This document shows positions 26,247 to 38,041 of a DNA stretch of 64,000 nucleotides, piece after piece. The stretch comes from Microbispora rosea subsp. aerata (GTDB lineage: Bacteria > Actinomycetota > Actinomycetes > Streptosporangiales > Streptosporangiaceae). The number at the start of each line of letters is the position of its first letter. Positions within the stretch are counted from its first letter, which is position 1. A program made the position numbers and the translations under genes. The notes beneath the pieces were generated by a model. It ran no database searches. It saw nothing but the letters and a program-made list of their open reading frames with translations, and was not told the DNA's origin. The DNA is taken from the NCBI RefSeq assembly GCF_014647835.1, contig NZ_BMPY01000012.1, forward strand, positions 124,001 to 188,000. The letters run 5' to 3'.

Positions 26247-26302
26247 CCACGCGGAGCAAGCCCGTGCGCGGAGCGGTCCGCGTAGCGGACGAGGAGCGGT
26301 GA
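26243..26302 (+). other. 19-codon coupling ORF with hairpin between nuoE and nuoF
   Basis: GTG 26243 overlaps the nuoE TGA (GTGA). The frame [19 protein letters not shown] stops 7 bp before the nuoF ATG. A perfect 6-bp stem (GTCCGC-GTA-GCGGAC, 26276-26290) lies directly before GAGGAG (26291-26296), the likely nuoF ribosome site. Translation of this ORF would melt the stem, so it may set nuoF output. Confidence 0.4.
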
Positions 26303-26309
26303 ACGACCG

Positions 26310-27596
26310 ATGACAACGCTCACGCCGGTTCTCACCAGGAACTGGGACCGGGCCGACTCGTTCACCATCGACGGGTACGGCGAGTACGCGGCCGCCAAGA
26401 AGGCCCTGGGCATGGACCCCGACGCCGTCATCCAGACGGTGAAGGACTCCGGCCTGCGCGGCCGCGGCGGCGCGGGCTTCCCCACCGGCATGAAGTGGGG
26501 CTTCATCCCGCAGGGCGACGGCAAGCCCCACTACCTCGTGGTCAACGCCGACGAGTCCGAGCCGGGCACCTGCAAGGACATCCCGCTCATGATGGCCAAC
26601 CCGCACGCGCTGGTCGAAGGTGTGATCATCGCGTCGTACGCCATCCGGGCCAACCACGCGTTCATCTACATCCGCGGTGAGGTGCTCCACGTCATCCGCC
26701 GGGTGCAGGCCGCGGTCCGCGAGGCGTACGAGCGGGGCTACCTCGGGTCGAACATCTTCGGCTCGGGCTACGACCTCGAGCTCGTCGTGCACAGCGGCGC
26801 CGGGGCGTACATCTGCGGCGAGGAGACCGCACTGCTCGACTCGCTGGAGGGCCACCGCGGCCAGCCCCGGCTCAAGCCGCCGTTCCCGGCGGTCGCCGGC
26901 CTGTACGCGTGCCCGACCGTGATCAACAACGTCGAGTCGATCGCGAGCGTGCCGAGCATCGTGGCCAACGGCGCCGACTGGTTCGCCGGGATGGGCACCG
27001 AGAAGTCCAAGGGCTTCGGCATCTTCTCGCTGTCCGGCCACGTGACCCGGCCGGGCCAGTACGAGGCCCCGCTGGGCATCACGCTGCGCGAGCTGCTCGA
27101 CATGGCGGGCGGCATCCGCGAGGGCCACCAGCTGAAGTTCTGGACGCCGGGCGGCTCCTCGACGCCGATCTTCACGGCCGAGCACCTCGACGTGCCGCTC
27201 GACTTCGAGTCGGTCGGGGCCAAGGGCTCGATGCTGGGCACCCGCGCCCTGCAGATCTTCGACGAGACGACCTGCGTGGTGCGGGCCGTCCTGCGGTGGA
27301 CCGAGTTCTACGCGCACGAATCCTGCGGCAAGTGCACGCCCTGCCGCGAGGGCACCTTCTGGCTCAAGCAGGTGCTCAAGCGGCTGGAGAAGGGCCAGGG
27401 CTCGGAGGAGGACCTGGCGACCATCACCGACATCGCCGACAACATCCTCGGGCGCTCGTTCTGCGCCCTGGGCGACGGCGCGACGAGCCCGATCCACTCG
27501 TCGGTGAAGCTCTTCCGCGACGAATACCTCAAGCACTTCGAGATCGGCGGCTGCCCGTTCGATCCCGCCGCTTCCACGGTGTGGGGGTCCAAGTGA
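26310..27596 (+). CDS. nuoF: NADH-quinone oxidoreductase subunit F (NADH and FMN site)
   Basis: A 428-aa subunit that oxidises NADH through FMN. Visible motifs are [16 protein letters not shown] (FMN/NADH glycine loop), [32 protein letters not shown], and the [4Fe-4S] ligands [13 protein letters not shown] with a distal Cys in [12 protein letters not shown] 26310 gives a normal N-terminus. Its stop overlaps nuoG (GTGA). Confidence 0.97.
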   Translation: MTTLTPVLTRNWDRADSFTIDGYGEYAAAKKALGMDPDAVIQTVKDSGLRGRGGAGFPTGMKWGFIPQGDGKPHYLVVNADESEPGTCKDIPLMMANPHALVEGVIIASYAIRANHAFIYIRGEVLHVIRRVQAAVREAYERGYLGSNIFGSGYDLELVVHSGAGAYICGEETALLDSLEGHRGQPRLKPPFPAVAGLYACPTVINNVESIASVPSIVANGADWFAGMGTEKSKGFGIFSLSGHVTRPGQYEAPLGITLRELLDMAGGIREGHQLKFWTPGGSSTPIFTAEHLDVPLDFESVGAKGSMLGTRALQIFDETTCVVRAVLRWTEFYAHESCGKCTPCREGTFWLKQVLKRLEKGQGSEEDLATITDIADNILGRSFCALGDGATSPIHSSVKLFRDEYLKHFEIGGCPFDPAASTVWGSK

Positions 27597-29989
27597 CAGT
27601 TCAGACGACGCAGCCGGAGCAGCCGGTCGTGGACATGGTCACCCTGACCATCGACGGCTTCCAGATCAGCGTCCCCAAGGGCACGCTGATCATCCGGGCC
27701 GCCGAGCTGCTGGGGATCCAGATCCCCCGGTTCTGCGACCACCCGCTGCTCGCGCCGGCGGCCAACTGCCGCCAGTGCCTGGTCGACATCCCCGACGCGG
27801 GCAACGGCCGCGGCTTCCCCAAGCCGCAGCCGTCCTGCGCGATCGAGGTCGCCGAAGGCATGGTGGTGAAGACGCAGTTCACCTCGCCGGTGGCCGAGAA
27901 GGCCCAGCGCGGCGTGATGGAGATGCTGCTGCTGAACCACCCGCTCGACTGCCCGGTCTGCGACAAGGGCGGCGAGTGCCCCCTGCAGAACCAGGCGATG
28001 TCGAACGGCCAGGGCGAGAGCCGGTTCGTCGAGGAGAAGCGGACGTTCGACAAGCCCGTGCCGCTGTCGACCGAGGTGCTGCTCGACCGCGAGCGCTGCA
28101 TCCAGTGCGCCCGCTGCATCCGGTTCTCCGACCAGATCGCGGGCGACCCGCTCATCGACTTCTTCGAGCGCGGGGCCAAGGAGCAGGTGGGCACCGCCGA
28201 CGGCGAGCCGTTCCAGTCCTACTTCTCCGGCAACACCATCCAGATCTGCCCGGTGGGCGCGCTGACCGGCGCGGCCTACCGGTTCCGCTCCCGCCCGTTC
28301 GACCTGGTCTCCACGCCGAGCGCGTGCGAGCACTGCGCGTCGGGCTGCTCGCTGCGCACCGACCACCGCCGGGGCAAGGTCACCCGCCGCCTGGCCGGGG
28401 ACGACCCGCAGGTCAACGAGGAGTGGAACTGCGACAAGGGCCGCTGGGCCTTCGCCTACGCCACCCAGCCCGACCGCCTGCGCTCGCCGCTGGTGCGCGA
28501 CGAGAACGGCAAGCTCGTCCCGACCTCCTGGCCGGACGCGCTGGCCGTCGCCGCCGAGGGCCTGCTGCGGGCCCGCGGCAAGGCGGGTGTGCTGGTCGGC
28601 GGGCGGCTCACGGTCGAGGACGCCTACGCCTACAGCAAGTTCGCCAGGATCGCCCTCGGCACCAACGACATCGACTTCCGGGCCCGCCCGCACTCGGAGG
28701 AGGAGGCGCGCTTCCTCGCCCACGCCGTGGCCGGCAAGGGCATCGAGGTCTCCTACGCCGACCTGGAGACGGCCCCGGCCGTGCTCCTGGCCGGGTTCGA
28801 GCCCGAGGAGGAGTCGCCGATCGTCTTCCTGCGCCTGCGCAAGGCGGCGCGCAAGCGGGGCCTGAAGGTCTACTCGCTCGCGCCGTTCGCCACGCCGGGC
28901 CTGGCCAAGATGAACGGCACGCTGATCCGCACCCTGCCCGGCGCCGAGGCCGAGGCGATCGGCGAGCTCGTCACCGGCGACGTCCTGCCCGCGGGCGCGA
29001 TCATCCTGGCCGGCGAGCGGCTCGCCACCGCCCCCGGCGCCCTGTCCGCGCTCGTACGGCTCACGCAGGCCACCGGCGCGCGGCTCGCCTGGGTGCCGCG
29101 CCGGGCGGGTGAGCGCGGCGCGCTGGAGGCCGGCGCCCTGCCTGGCCTGCTGCCGATCGGCCGCCCGGCCGACGACGAGACCGCCCGCGCGGAGGTCGCC
29201 AGGGTGTGGGGCGTCGCCTCGCTGCCCGAGGCGCCCGGCCGCGACACGGCGGGCATCATCGAGGCCGCGCTGAACGAGGAGATCGACGCGCTGGTCGTGG
29301 CGGGCGTGGACCCCTACGACCTGCCCGACCCGGACAAGGCCCTGGCGGCGCTGGAGAACACGCCGTTCATCGTCAGCCTGGAGATCCGCGCCAGCGCGGT
29401 CACCGACCGGGCCGACGTGGTCCTGCCGGTCGCCGCGGTCGCCGAGAAGTCCGGCACGTTCGTCGACTGGGAGGGCAGGGGCCGCTCGTTCGGGGTGGCC
29501 ACGGCCGTCCCCGGCGTGATGAGCGACCTGCGTGCGGTCGCCGCGATCGCCGACCAGATGGACGTCCACCTCGGCCTGCCCGACCCCGCCGCCGCCCGCC
29601 GCGAGATGGCCACGCTGGGCGCCTGGAAGGGCACGCGCCCGGTCGCCCCCATGGTGACCGGCCGCCCGGTCAAGGAGCCGAAGGCGGGCGAGGCCGTGCT
29701 GGCCACCTGGCACCTGCTGCTCGACGACGGCCGGATGCAGGACGGCGAGCCGTACCTGGCGGGCACCGCCCGCCCGGGCGCGGCGCTGCTGTCGGAGGCC
29801 ACGGCCGCCGAGATCGGCGCGGTCGACGGCGGCAAGATCACCATCGGTGACGACGTGATCGTCCCGGTGCGCGTCGCGGACCTGCCCGACCGGGTCGTGT
29901 GGGTGCCGTCCAACTCCGCCGGCATGTCGGTCACGCGCGACCTGCGCGCGGTCGCCGGAGACGTCGTCAAGATCGGGAGCGTCTCGTGA
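27593..29989 (+). CDS. nuoG: NADH-quinone oxidoreductase subunit G
   Basis: A 798-aa iron-sulfur subunit. The N-terminal [2Fe-2S] ferredoxin domain has [16 protein letters not shown] His/Cys-ligated [4Fe-4S] site includes [15 protein letters not shown], followed by [25 protein letters not shown] and CEHCASGC. A molybdopterin-oxidoreductase-like domain without a visible cofactor role makes up residues about 230-800. GTG 27593 overlaps the nuoF stop. Confidence 0.97.
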   Translation: MTVQTTQPEQPVVDMVTLTIDGFQISVPKGTLIIRAAELLGIQIPRFCDHPLLAPAANCRQCLVDIPDAGNGRGFPKPQPSCAIEVAEGMVVKTQFTSPVAEKAQRGVMEMLLLNHPLDCPVCDKGGECPLQNQAMSNGQGESRFVEEKRTFDKPVPLSTEVLLDRERCIQCARCIRFSDQIAGDPLIDFFERGAKEQVGTADGEPFQSYFSGNTIQICPVGALTGAAYRFRSRPFDLVSTPSACEHCASGCSLRTDHRRGKVTRRLAGDDPQVNEEWNCDKGRWAFAYATQPDRLRSPLVRDENGKLVPTSWPDALAVAAEGLLRARGKAGVLVGGRLTVEDAYAYSKFARIALGTNDIDFRARPHSEEEARFLAHAVAGKGIEVSYADLETAPAVLLAGFEPEEESPIVFLRLRKAARKRGLKVYSLAPFATPGLAKMNGTLIRTLPGAEAEAIGELVTGDVLPAGAIILAGERLATAPGALSALVRLTQATGARLAWVPRRAGERGALEAGALPGLLPIGRPADDETARAEVARVWGVASLPEAPGRDTAGIIEAALNEEIDALVVAGVDPYDLPDPDKALAALENTPFIVSLEIRASAVTDRADVVLPVAAVAEKSGTFVDWEGRGRSFGVATAVPGVMSDLRAVAAIADQMDVHLGLPDPAAARREMATLGAWKGTRPVAPMVTGRPVKEPKAGEAVLATWHLLLDDGRMQDGEPYLAGTARPGAALLSEATAAEIGAVDGGKITIGDDVIVPVRVADLPDRVVWVPSNSAGMSVTRDLRAVAGDVVKIGSVS

Positions 29990-31350
29990 ACAACCCCGGA
30001 CCCACGCTGAGCGACTTCGGCCACGATCCCCTGTGGATCACCATCATCAAGGCCGTCGCGATCTTCGTGTTCCTGATGCTGGGCGTGCTGTTCGGCGTGT
30101 GGACCGAGCGCAAGCTCATCTCGCGCATGCAGCACCGCTACGGCCCCAACCGGGCCGGTAAGTTCGGCCTGCTGCAGTCGGTGGCCGACGGCCTGAAGAT
30201 GGGCCTGAAGGAAGACATCATGCCACGCACCGTGGACAAGGTGATCTACTTCCTGGCCCCGGTCATCATCGCCGTCCCGGCCTTCCTGGCCTTCTCCGTC
30301 GTGCCGTTCGGGCCGATGGTGTGGATGTTCGGCCACAAGACCCCGCTGCAGCTCACCGACCTGCCGGTCGCGGTGCTGCTGGTCCTGGCCACCGCCTCGA
30401 TCGGCGTCTACGGCATCGTGCTCGCCGGATGGGGCTCCCGCTCGCCGTACGCGATCCTCGGCGGTCTGCGCTCCAGCGCGCAGGTCGTGTCGTACGAGAT
30501 CGCGATGGGCCTGTCGTTCGTCGGGGTGTTCCTGCAGGCCGGCACGCTGTCCACCTCGGAGATCGTGGCCAAGCAGGCCGGCGGCGGCACCTGGGACATC
30601 TTCGGGCTGTCCATCCCGGCGCCGTCGTGGTACGTGGTGTCGCTGCTGCCGTCCTTCCTGGTCTACGCGATCACGATGCTCGGCGAGACCAACCGCGTGC
30701 CGTTCGACCTCCCCGAGGGCGAGGGCGAGCTGGTCGGCGGCTTCCACACCGAGTACTCCTCCTCGCTGAAGTTCGCGATGTTCATGCTCGCGGAGTACGT
30801 GAACGTCTTCACGGTCTCGGCGATGGCGATCACGCTGTTCTTCGGCGGCTGGCGGGCCCCGTGGCCGATCTCCCTGTGGGACGGCGCGAACACCGGCTGG
30901 TGGCCGATGCTGTGGTTCTTCCTCAAGCTGGTCATCGCGTTCGGCTTCTTCGTCTGGGTCCGCGCCTCGCTGCCGCGAGTCCGGTACGACCAGCTCATGG
31001 CGTTCGGGTGGAAGGTCCTGATCCCGATCAACCTGGCCTGGATCCTGATCGCCGCCACGTTCAGGGCGCTGCGCGTGCCGGAGACCAACCGGACGATCGT
31101 CATGGTCATCGGCGCGGTCGTCATCATCGGCGCCCTCGTGATCTGGCTGCGGTTCGACACGGTCAACCAGCGCCGCAGGGAGGCCAAGGCCGCCGAGATC
31201 GAGGCGGAGTTCGAGCAGCTGCGCGAGGAGCCGACCGCGGGCGGGTTCCCGGTGCCGCCGCTGGACGCCCCGCACTACCACGGAGTCGTGCCCGCCGCGC
31301 GTCTCAATCCCGACGCCGCCGCCAAGGAGGTGACCAGTGGGAGCAACTGA
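29986..31350 (+). CDS. nuoH: NADH-quinone oxidoreductase subunit H
   Basis: A 454-aa membrane subunit forming the quinone channel entry with about eight to nine helices. The signatures [20 protein letters not shown] and [20 protein letters not shown] are present. A hydrophilic C-terminal tail of about 70 residues extends beyond the E. coli protein, as is common in actinobacteria. GTG 29986 overlaps nuoG. The 3' end overlaps nuoI by 14 bp. Confidence 0.97.
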   Translation: MNNPGPTLSDFGHDPLWITIIKAVAIFVFLMLGVLFGVWTERKLISRMQHRYGPNRAGKFGLLQSVADGLKMGLKEDIMPRTVDKVIYFLAPVIIAVPAFLAFSVVPFGPMVWMFGHKTPLQLTDLPVAVLLVLATASIGVYGIVLAGWGSRSPYAILGGLRSSAQVVSYEIAMGLSFVGVFLQAGTLSTSEIVAKQAGGGTWDIFGLSIPAPSWYVVSLLPSFLVYAITMLGETNRVPFDLPEGEGELVGGFHTEYSSSLKFAMFMLAEYVNVFTVSAMAITLFFGGWRAPWPISLWDGANTGWWPMLWFFLKLVIAFGFFVWVRASLPRVRYDQLMAFGWKVLIPINLAWILIAATFRALRVPETNRTIVMVIGAVVIIGALVIWLRFDTVNQRRREAKAAEIEAEFEQLREEPTAGGFPVPPLDAPHYHGVVPAARLNPDAAAKEVTSGSN

Positions 31351-31852
31351 TTGGCTGAACCCGATCAAGGGATTCGGCGTCACCTTCCACCACATGTTCA
31401 AAAAGCCGGTGACCGTCAACTATCCCGAGGAGAAGCGGCCCACCGCGCCGCGCTTCCACGGGCGGCACCAGCTGAACCGGTGGCCCGACGGGCTGGAGAA
31501 GTGCGTCGGCTGCGAGCTGTGCGCCTGGGCCTGCCCGGCGGACGCCATCTACGTCGAAGGCGGCGACAACACCGACGAGGAGCGTTACTCGCCGGGTGAG
31601 CGGTACGGCCGCGTGTACCAGATCAACTACCTGCGCTGCATCCTCTGCGGGCTGTGCATCGAGGCGTGCCCCACCCGGGCGCTCACGATGACCAACGAGT
31701 ACGAGCTCGCGGACTCCAGCCGCGAGTCGCTGATCTACACCAAGGAGATGCTCCTCGCGCCGCTGGGTCCGGGCATGGAGCAGCCGCCCCACCCGATGCG
31801 CCTCGGCGAAACCGAAGAGGACTACTACCGGTTGGGTCGAAGCAATGGGTGA
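31337..31852 (+). CDS. nuoI: NADH-quinone oxidoreductase subunit I
   Basis: A 171-aa ferredoxin-like subunit carrying clusters N6a and N6b. The two ligand sets are [12 protein letters not shown] and [12 protein letters not shown]. It links NuoG electrons to NuoB. GTG 31337 lies within the nuoH 3' end with GGAGG upstream. It overlaps nuoJ by 8 bp. Confidence 0.97.
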   Translation: MGATDWLNPIKGFGVTFHHMFKKPVTVNYPEEKRPTAPRFHGRHQLNRWPDGLEKCVGCELCAWACPADAIYVEGGDNTDEERYSPGERYGRVYQINYLRCILCGLCIEACPTRALTMTNEYELADSSRESLIYTKEMLLAPLGPGMEQPPHPMRLGETEEDYYRLGRSNG

Positions 31853-32771
31853 GTCCATCACGTTCTGGGTGCTCGCGGTCGTCTCGGTGGTCGCCGCGCT
31901 CGGACTCGTATTCAGCCGCAAGGCCGTCTACTCGGCCCTCATGCTCGGCGTCGTCATGCTCTCGCTGGCGGTGCTGTACGCGGTCCAGGACGCTCCGTTC
32001 CTGGCGGCCGTGCAGATCATCGTCTACACCGGCGCGGTCATGATGCTGTTCCTGTTCGTGCTCATGCTCGTGGGCGTGGACTCGTCCGACTCCCTCGTGG
32101 AGACGATCAGGGGCCAGCGGTTCTGGGCCATCGTGGGCGGGATCGGCTTCGCCGTCCTGCTCGCCCTCGGCATCGGCAACGCGATCGTCGGCCCGACCAG
32201 GGGCCTGGCCACCGCCGTACGGGACGGCAACGTGCCCTCCCTGGCCGAGCTGATCTTCACGCGCCACGTGTTCGCCTTCGAGGTGACCTCGGCGCTGCTG
32301 ATCACCGCCGCGCTCGGCGCGATGGTGCTCGCGCACCGCGAGCGCACCGAGGCCAAGCCGACACAGAAGGAGCTGTCCCGGCAGCGCTTCGTCGCCTTCG
32401 GCAAGACGGGCAAGAACCCGGCGCCGCTGCCCGGCCCCGGCACCTACGCCCGGCACAACGCCATCGACATGCCGGCGCTGCTGCCCGACGGGTCCGTCTC
32501 GCCGCTGTCGGTCAACCGCTACATCGCGCGGTACGAGGAGTCCCGGGGCATCCTGCCCCCGGAGGTCGCCCGCGTGCTGGAGGAGGAGGCCGAGCAGCAG
32601 CGCGCGAACGGCCACGGCACGCCCACCACGGCCGAGCGGGCCGCGGACGGCGGCCCCGACACCGAGCCGATGCCCGAGGACGGCGTCGTGGTCGGCCGGG
32701 TGGTCGGCCCGCGCGGTGAGTCCGGGGGCGAGTCCCGCGGCGGCTCCGTGAGCGAGGAGGACGGCAAGTGA
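31845..32771 (+). CDS. nuoJ: NADH-quinone oxidoreductase subunit J
   Basis: A 308-aa membrane subunit. Five helices occupy about residues 1-165 (including [20 protein letters not shown] and the [19 protein letters not shown] segment). The C-terminal 140 residues are hydrophilic, Pro/Gly/acidic and far longer than in E. coli (184 aa in total). Long NuoJ tails occur in other actinobacteria; their role is unknown. The stop overlaps the nuoK start. Confidence 0.95.
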   Translation: MGESITFWVLAVVSVVAALGLVFSRKAVYSALMLGVVMLSLAVLYAVQDAPFLAAVQIIVYTGAVMMLFLFVLMLVGVDSSDSLVETIRGQRFWAIVGGIGFAVLLALGIGNAIVGPTRGLATAVRDGNVPSLAELIFTRHVFAFEVTSALLITAALGAMVLAHRERTEAKPTQKELSRQRFVAFGKTGKNPAPLPGPGTYARHNAIDMPALLPDGSVSPLSVNRYIARYEESRGILPPEVARVLEEEAEQQRANGHGTPTTAERAADGGPDTEPMPEDGVVVGRVVGPRGESGGESRGGSVSEEDGK

Positions 32772-33064
32772 CCACGCACTACCTGGTGCTCTCCGCGCTG
32801 CTGTTCGCCATCGGCGGCGTCGGCGTGCTCGTACGGCGCAACGCCATCGTGGTGTTCATGTGCGTCGAGCTGATGCTCAACGCCTGCAACCTGGCGTTCG
32901 TCACCTTCGCCCGGCAGAACGGCAACCTCGACGGCCAGCTCATCGCGTTCTTCGTGATGATCGTGGCCGCCGCCGAGGTGGTCATCGGCCTGGCCATCAT
33001 CGTGACGATCTTCCGAACCCGCAGGTCCGCGTCGGTGGACGACGCCAGCCTGCTGAAGTACTAA
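32768..33064 (+). CDS. nuoK: NADH-quinone oxidoreductase subunit K
   Basis: A 98-aa subunit with three helices. It contains the conserved glutamate in [14 protein letters not shown] and a second in [13 protein letters not shown], both part of the proton pathway. GTG 32768 overlaps nuoJ (GTGA), and nuoL starts 3 bp after the stop. Confidence 0.97.
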   Translation: MTTHYLVLSALLFAIGGVGVLVRRNAIVVFMCVELMLNACNLAFVTFARQNGNLDGQLIAFFVMIVAAAEVVIGLAIIVTIFRTRRSASVDDASLLKY

Positions 33065-33067
33065 GAG

Positions 33068-34972
33068 GTGGCCGTGGAACCCGCTGAGATCATCCAGCAC
33101 TCCGGCGGAGCGATCGGAGCAGCCTGGCTCATGATCGCGCTGCCCTTGGTGGGAGCGGCGGTCCTCCTGCTGGGCGGCCGGAGAACGGACAAGTTCGGCC
33201 ACCTGCTGGGCGTGCTCATGGCCGTCGCGTCCTTCGTGGTGGCGGCGCTGTCGTTCGCGCAGCTCCTCGGCTTCGCCCCGGGCGAGCGCCGCCGCGGGAT
33301 CGAGCTGTACGAGTTCATCCCCGGCCTGGCGAAGGTGGGCCTGCTGGTCGACCCGCTGTCGATCTCGTTCTGCCTGCTGATCACCTTCGTGGGCTCGCTG
33401 ATCCACATCTACTCGATCGGCTACATGGCGCACGACCCGAACAGGCGGCGGTTCTTCGCCTACCTCAACCTGTTCGTCGCGGCGATGCTGCTGCTGGTGC
33501 TCGCCGACAACTACGTCGCCCTGTTCGTCGGCTGGGAGGGCGTGGGTCTCGCGTCGTACCTGCTGATCGGGTTCTGGCAGCACAAGCCGTCGGCGGCGAC
33601 CGCGGCCAAGAAGGCGTTCATCGTCAACCGCGTCGGCGACTTCGGCCTGCTGCTCGGCATCTTCACGATCTTCGCGACGTTCCACACGCTGGCCTTCAGC
33701 GACGTCCTCGGGAACGCCTCGAAGGCGTCCTCCGGCACACTCACCGCGATCGGCCTGCTGCTGCTGGTCGGCGCCTGCGGTAAGTCGGCCCAGCTCCCGC
33801 TGCAGTCCTGGCTCCTCGACGCGATGGAGGGCCCGACCCCGGTCTCGGCCCTCATCCACGCGGCGACCATGGTCACCGCCGGCGTCTACCTGATCGTCCG
33901 GTCCGGCCCGATCTTCCAGGGCGCCGAGACCGCGCAGCTCGTGGTGACGATCGTCGGCGTCGCGACGCTGCTCGCCGGTGCGATCATCGGTACCGCCAAG
34001 GACGACATCAAGAAGGCGCTGGCCGGTTCGACGATGTCGCAGATCGGCTACATGGTGCTCGCCGCGGGCGTCGGCCCGGTGGGCTACGCCTTCGCGATCG
34101 CGCACCTGATCACGCACGGCTTCTTCAAGGCCGACATGTTCCTCGGCGCGGGCTCGGTCATGCACGCCATGAACGACGAGGTCGACATGCGCAAGTACGG
34201 CGCGCTGCGCAAGGTCATGCCGCTGACGTTCTGGACGTTCCTCATCGGCTACCTCGCGATCATCGGCTTCCCGCTGCTGTCCGGTTACTTCACCAAGGAC
34301 GGCATCATCGAGGTCGCGATGGAGCACAACGCGATCCTCGGCTGGCTGGCCGTGATCGGCGCGGGCATCACCGGCTTCTACATGTCGCGCCTGGTGTTCA
34401 TGACGTTCTTCGGCGCCAAGCGCTGGGAGCCCACGGCCCACCCGCACGAGTCGCCCGCCGTCATGACGGTGCCGCTGATCGTCCTGTCGATCGGCGCGAT
34501 CGTCCTGGGCTGGTTCCTCATCATGGGCAACCGGTTCATGACCTTCCTCGCGCCGGCCGTCGGCGCGCCGGAGGAGATGCCGGCGTTCCACCCGTTCAGC
34601 GTCCCCGGCCTGGCCACGCTCGCGCTCGTCGCGATCGGCGCGGCCTACGCCTGGATGAAGTACGGCAGGGCCGAGGTGCCCGCGGTCGCCCCGCGCGGCT
34701 CGTTCCTCACCACCTTCGCCCGTCGTGACCTGTACGGCGACGCCCTGAACGAGGCGCTGTTCATGCGCCCCGGTCAGTGGCTGACCCGCCTGGCCGTGTT
34801 CTTCGACAACCGCGGCGTGGACGGCCTGGTGAACGGCCTGGCCGCGGGCATCGGCGGGACGTCCGGGCGCCTGCGCCGGGTCCAGACCGGGTTCGTCCGC
34901 TCGTACGCGCTGTCGATATTCCTGGGCGCCGCTGTCCTGGCCGGTGCCTGGCTCGTCGTAGGGAACCTGTGA
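33068..34972 (+). CDS. nuoL: NADH-quinone oxidoreductase subunit L (antiporter-like)
   Basis: A 634-aa proton-pumping subunit with about 16 helices. Conserved features include the loop [15 protein letters not shown], the Lys-containing helix [20 protein letters not shown] and the [12 protein letters not shown] segment with the broken helix. The C-terminal lateral helix follows residue 540. GTG 33068 or 33074 could be the start. The stop overlaps the nuoM ATG (TGATG). Confidence 0.97.
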   Translation: MAVEPAEIIQHSGGAIGAAWLMIALPLVGAAVLLLGGRRTDKFGHLLGVLMAVASFVVAALSFAQLLGFAPGERRRGIELYEFIPGLAKVGLLVDPLSISFCLLITFVGSLIHIYSIGYMAHDPNRRRFFAYLNLFVAAMLLLVLADNYVALFVGWEGVGLASYLLIGFWQHKPSAATAAKKAFIVNRVGDFGLLLGIFTIFATFHTLAFSDVLGNASKASSGTLTAIGLLLLVGACGKSAQLPLQSWLLDAMEGPTPVSALIHAATMVTAGVYLIVRSGPIFQGAETAQLVVTIVGVATLLAGAIIGTAKDDIKKALAGSTMSQIGYMVLAAGVGPVGYAFAIAHLITHGFFKADMFLGAGSVMHAMNDEVDMRKYGALRKVMPLTFWTFLIGYLAIIGFPLLSGYFTKDGIIEVAMEHNAILGWLAVIGAGITGFYMSRLVFMTFFGAKRWEPTAHPHESPAVMTVPLIVLSIGAIVLGWFLIMGNRFMTFLAPAVGAPEEMPAFHPFSVPGLATLALVAIGAAYAWMKYGRAEVPAVAPRGSFLTTFARRDLYGDALNEALFMRPGQWLTRLAVFFDNRGVDGLVNGLAAGIGGTSGRLRRVQTGFVRSYALSIFLGAAVLAGAWLVVGNL

Positions 34973-36477
34973 TGCCCTGGCTTTCAACCCTGATGGGCGT
35001 GTCCGTGCTCGGCGCGCTGGGCGTGACCCTTGTCCGCAACGACAAGCTCGCCAAGCAGTTCACCCTCGTGGTGTCGCTGATCGTGCTGGCGCTGACCGTC
35101 GCCATGGCGGTCCAGTTCAGCCCGAACGGCGACAAGTTCCAGTTCGCCGAGACGTACGACTGGATCCCGGCGTTCGGCGTCCACTACGGGGTCGCCGTGG
35201 ACGGCATCGCCCTGGTGCTGATCCTGCTGTCGGCGATCCTCGTGCCGATCGTGGTGCTCGCCTCCTGGCACGACGCCGAGGCGGGCAAGCGCTCGGTCCG
35301 GACGTACTTCTCGCTGCTGCTCGTGCTCGAGGCGATGATGATCGGCGTCTTCGCGGCGACCGACGTCTTCCTCTTCTACGTCTTCTTCGAAGCCATGCTG
35401 ATCCCGATGTACTTCATGATCGGGTCGTACGGCGGGGCGCAGCGGTCCTACGCGGCCGTGAAGTTCCTGCTGTACTCGCTGTTCGGCGGGCTTTTGATGC
35501 TGGTCGCGGTGATCGCGCTCTACTCGATCGCCGGCAAGGGCACGTTCATGTTCCCCGACCTGGTCGGGACCATCCAGGACGTGACGACGCAGAAGTGGCT
35601 GTTCCTCGGCTTCTTCATCGCCTTCGCGATCAAGGCGCCGCTGTGGCCGTTCCACACCTGGCTGCCGGACGCCGCCGCGCAGGCCCCGGCCGGCGCGGCC
35701 GTCCTGCTGGTCGGCGTGCTCGACAAGGTCGGCACGTACGGCATGCTGCGCTTCTGCCTGGAGCTCTTCCCGGACGCCGCGAAGTTCTTCACGCCGCTGG
35801 TGATCACGCTGTCGGTGATCGGCATCGTGTACGGCGCGATCGTGGCCATCGGGCAGACCGACATGAAGCGGCTCATCGCGTACACCTCGGTGTCGCACTT
35901 CGGCTTCATCGCGATGGGTGTCTTCGCGATGACCACCAGCGCGGGCGCGGGCGCGACGCTGTACATGGTCAACCACGGCTTCTCGACCGGCGCGCTGTTC
36001 CTGATCGCGGGCTTCCTCATCTACCGCAGGGGCTCGCAGTTCATCGCCGACTACGGCGGCGTGCAGAAGGTGGCCCCGGTCCTCGCCGGGACGTTCCTGG
36101 TGGCCGGTCTGTCCAGCCTCTCGCTGCCCGGCCTCAGCACGTTCGTCAGTGAGTTCATGGTGCTGACCGGCACCTACCAGCGGTACGTCGTCCCGGCCGT
36201 GATCGCGACGGTCGGCGTCATCCTCGCCGCGATCTACATCCTGTGGATGTACCAGCGGATGATGAACGGCCCGACGGCCGAGTCGGTGAAGTCGCTGCCG
36301 GACCTGAACGCCCGCGAGAAGTGGGTGGTGGCGCCGCTCGTCGCGCTGCTGCTCGTGTTCGGCTTCTATCCGAAGCCGCTGCTCGACGTGATCAACCCCG
36401 CGGTGAAGGACACGCTGTCCAGCGTCTCGGTCACGGACCCGCAGCCGGCCGTACCCGTTGCTCAGGAGGGCCAGTAG
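34972..36477 (+). CDS. nuoM: NADH-quinone oxidoreductase subunit M (antiporter-like)
   Basis: A 501-aa membrane subunit with about 14 helices. FFEAMLIPMYFMIGSYGG contains the proton-path glutamate, and APLWPFHTWLPDAAAQAP and AYTSVSHFGFIAMG are family signatures. ATG 34972 overlaps the nuoL stop; an upstream open frame lies within nuoL and is not used. Its TAG overlaps the nuoN GTG. Confidence 0.97.
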   Translation: MPWLSTLMGVSVLGALGVTLVRNDKLAKQFTLVVSLIVLALTVAMAVQFSPNGDKFQFAETYDWIPAFGVHYGVAVDGIALVLILLSAILVPIVVLASWHDAEAGKRSVRTYFSLLLVLEAMMIGVFAATDVFLFYVFFEAMLIPMYFMIGSYGGAQRSYAAVKFLLYSLFGGLLMLVAVIALYSIAGKGTFMFPDLVGTIQDVTTQKWLFLGFFIAFAIKAPLWPFHTWLPDAAAQAPAGAAVLLVGVLDKVGTYGMLRFCLELFPDAAKFFTPLVITLSVIGIVYGAIVAIGQTDMKRLIAYTSVSHFGFIAMGVFAMTTSAGAGATLYMVNHGFSTGALFLIAGFLIYRRGSQFIADYGGVQKVAPVLAGTFLVAGLSSLSLPGLSTFVSEFMVLTGTYQRYVVPAVIATVGVILAAIYILWMYQRMMNGPTAESVKSLPDLNAREKWVVAPLVALLLVFGFYPKPLLDVINPAVKDTLSSVSVTDPQPAVPVAQEGQ

Positions 36478-38030
36478 TGAACGGCACCATTGAGGCGCCC
36501 ACAATCGAGTACGCCCTGCTGGCGCCACTGCTCGTCGTCTTCGGCGCGGCGATCGTCGGCGTGCTTGTGGAGGCGTTCGCCCCGCGCTACCTGCGCTCGG
36601 CGATCCACCTGCCGCTCACGCTGCTGTCGCTGGCCGGCGCGTTCGCGCTGGCCGTCTGGCAGGCGCTCAAGGGCGTGCCCACCAAGCCCGCCGCGATGGG
36701 CGCCGTCGCCGTGGACGGCCCGGCGCTGTTCATCTGGGGCACGATCCTCATCCTCGCCTTCGTGAGCGTGCTGCTCATCAAGGACGAGGAGCACTTCGTC
36801 GGCTCCGCGGCGGCCGTGCCCGGCTCGGCGGAGGAGGAGCAGGCGCTCATCGAGCGCGCCGCGCACACCGAGGTCTACCCTCTGCTGATGTTCGCGGTCG
36901 GCGGCATGCTGCTGTTCCCGGCGGCCAACGACCTGCTGGTGGCGTTCGTCGCCCTCGAGGTCATGTCGCTGCCGCTGTACCTGCTGTGCGGCCTGGCCCG
37001 GCGCCGCCGCCTGCTGTCGCAGGAGGCCGCGGTCAAGTACTTCCTGCTCGGCGCGTTCTCCTCGGCGTTCTTCCTGTACGGCACCGCCCTGCTGTACGGC
37101 TTCGCCGGGTCGGTCGAGCTGGCGAGGATCAACCTGGCGCTCGGAACGGTCGGCGGCCAGGACACGCTGCTCTACATCGGCGCGGCCCTGCTCGGCGTCG
37201 GCCTGCTGTTCAAGATCGGTGCGGCGCCGTTCCAGGCGTGGAAGCCGGACGTCTACCAGGGCTCGCCCACGCCCGTCACCGCGCTGATGGCCTCCGGCAC
37301 CCTGGTGGCCGCCTTCGGCGCGCTGCTGCGGGTGTTCTGGGTCGGTCTGGGCGGCCTCGACTGGGACTGGCGTCCCGTCCTGTACGGTGTGGCGATTCTC
37401 ACGATGGTGGTCGGCGCGATCCTCGCGATCACGCAGACCGACATCAAGCGGATGCTCGCCTACTCCTCGGTCGCGCACGGCGGCTTCCTGCTCATCGGCG
37501 TGATCGCCACCGGCCACACCCAGGCGGAGAACACCTCGGCCCTGTCCGGCCTGCTGTTCTACCTGGTGGCCTATGGTTTCACCACGGTGGGCGCGTTCGC
37601 GGTCGTCACGATGGTGCGCGACGCGGGCGGCGAGGCGTGGCACCTGTCCCGCTGGGCCGGGCTCGGCAAGCGCTCGCCGCTGCTGGCCGGGGTGTTCGCG
37701 TTCTTCCTGCTGGCCTTCGCCGGCATCCCGCTCACCAGCGGATTCTTCGGGAAGTACGCGATCTTCCAGGCCGCCGTCGACAACGGCGCCACGCCGCTGG
37801 TCATCATCGGTGTGGTCGCCTCGGCCGTCGCCGCGTTCTTCTACGTCCGCGTGATCGTGCTGATGTTCTTCAGCGACCCGGCCGCCGACGGCCCGTCCGT
37901 CGTGCTGCCTTCGCGGGGGACCGCGGCGGTCGTGGGCGTCGCGGCATTGGCTACCGTAGTCCTCGGGGTCTACCCCCAGCCTGTGCTGGACCTCGCGCAC
38001 ACGGCAGCACAGTCCCTGTTCGTCCGTTAG
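36477..38030 (+). CDS. nuoN: NADH-quinone oxidoreductase subunit N (antiporter-like)
   Basis: A 517-aa membrane subunit with about 14 helices. It shows FVALEVMSLPLYLLCGLARR, FKIGAAPFQAWKPDVYQG and the AYSSVAHGGFLLIG segment. An acidic loop of roughly 35 residues near residues 100-135 separates early helices, as in other actinobacterial NuoN proteins. GTG 36477 overlaps the nuoM stop. It is the last nuo gene, 11 bp before the polyprenyl synthase. Confidence 0.97.
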   Translation: MNGTIEAPTIEYALLAPLLVVFGAAIVGVLVEAFAPRYLRSAIHLPLTLLSLAGAFALAVWQALKGVPTKPAAMGAVAVDGPALFIWGTILILAFVSVLLIKDEEHFVGSAAAVPGSAEEEQALIERAAHTEVYPLLMFAVGGMLLFPAANDLLVAFVALEVMSLPLYLLCGLARRRRLLSQEAAVKYFLLGAFSSAFFLYGTALLYGFAGSVELARINLALGTVGGQDTLLYIGAALLGVGLLFKIGAAPFQAWKPDVYQGSPTPVTALMASGTLVAAFGALLRVFWVGLGGLDWDWRPVLYGVAILTMVVGAILAITQTDIKRMLAYSSVAHGGFLLIGVIATGHTQAENTSALSGLLFYLVAYGFTTVGAFAVVTMVRDAGGEAWHLSRWAGLGKRSPLLAGVFAFFLLAFAGIPLTSGFFGKYAIFQAAVDNGATPLVIIGVVASAVAAFFYVRVIVLMFFSDPAADGPSVVLPSRGTAAVVGVAALATVVLGVYPQPVLDLAHTAAQSLFVR

Positions 38031-38041
38031 GAGATCTCCGT

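Noticed and set aside
32519-34987. 822-codon antisense frame over nuoJ-nuoL
   Set aside because: Same shadow effect; covers well-recognised complex I genes.
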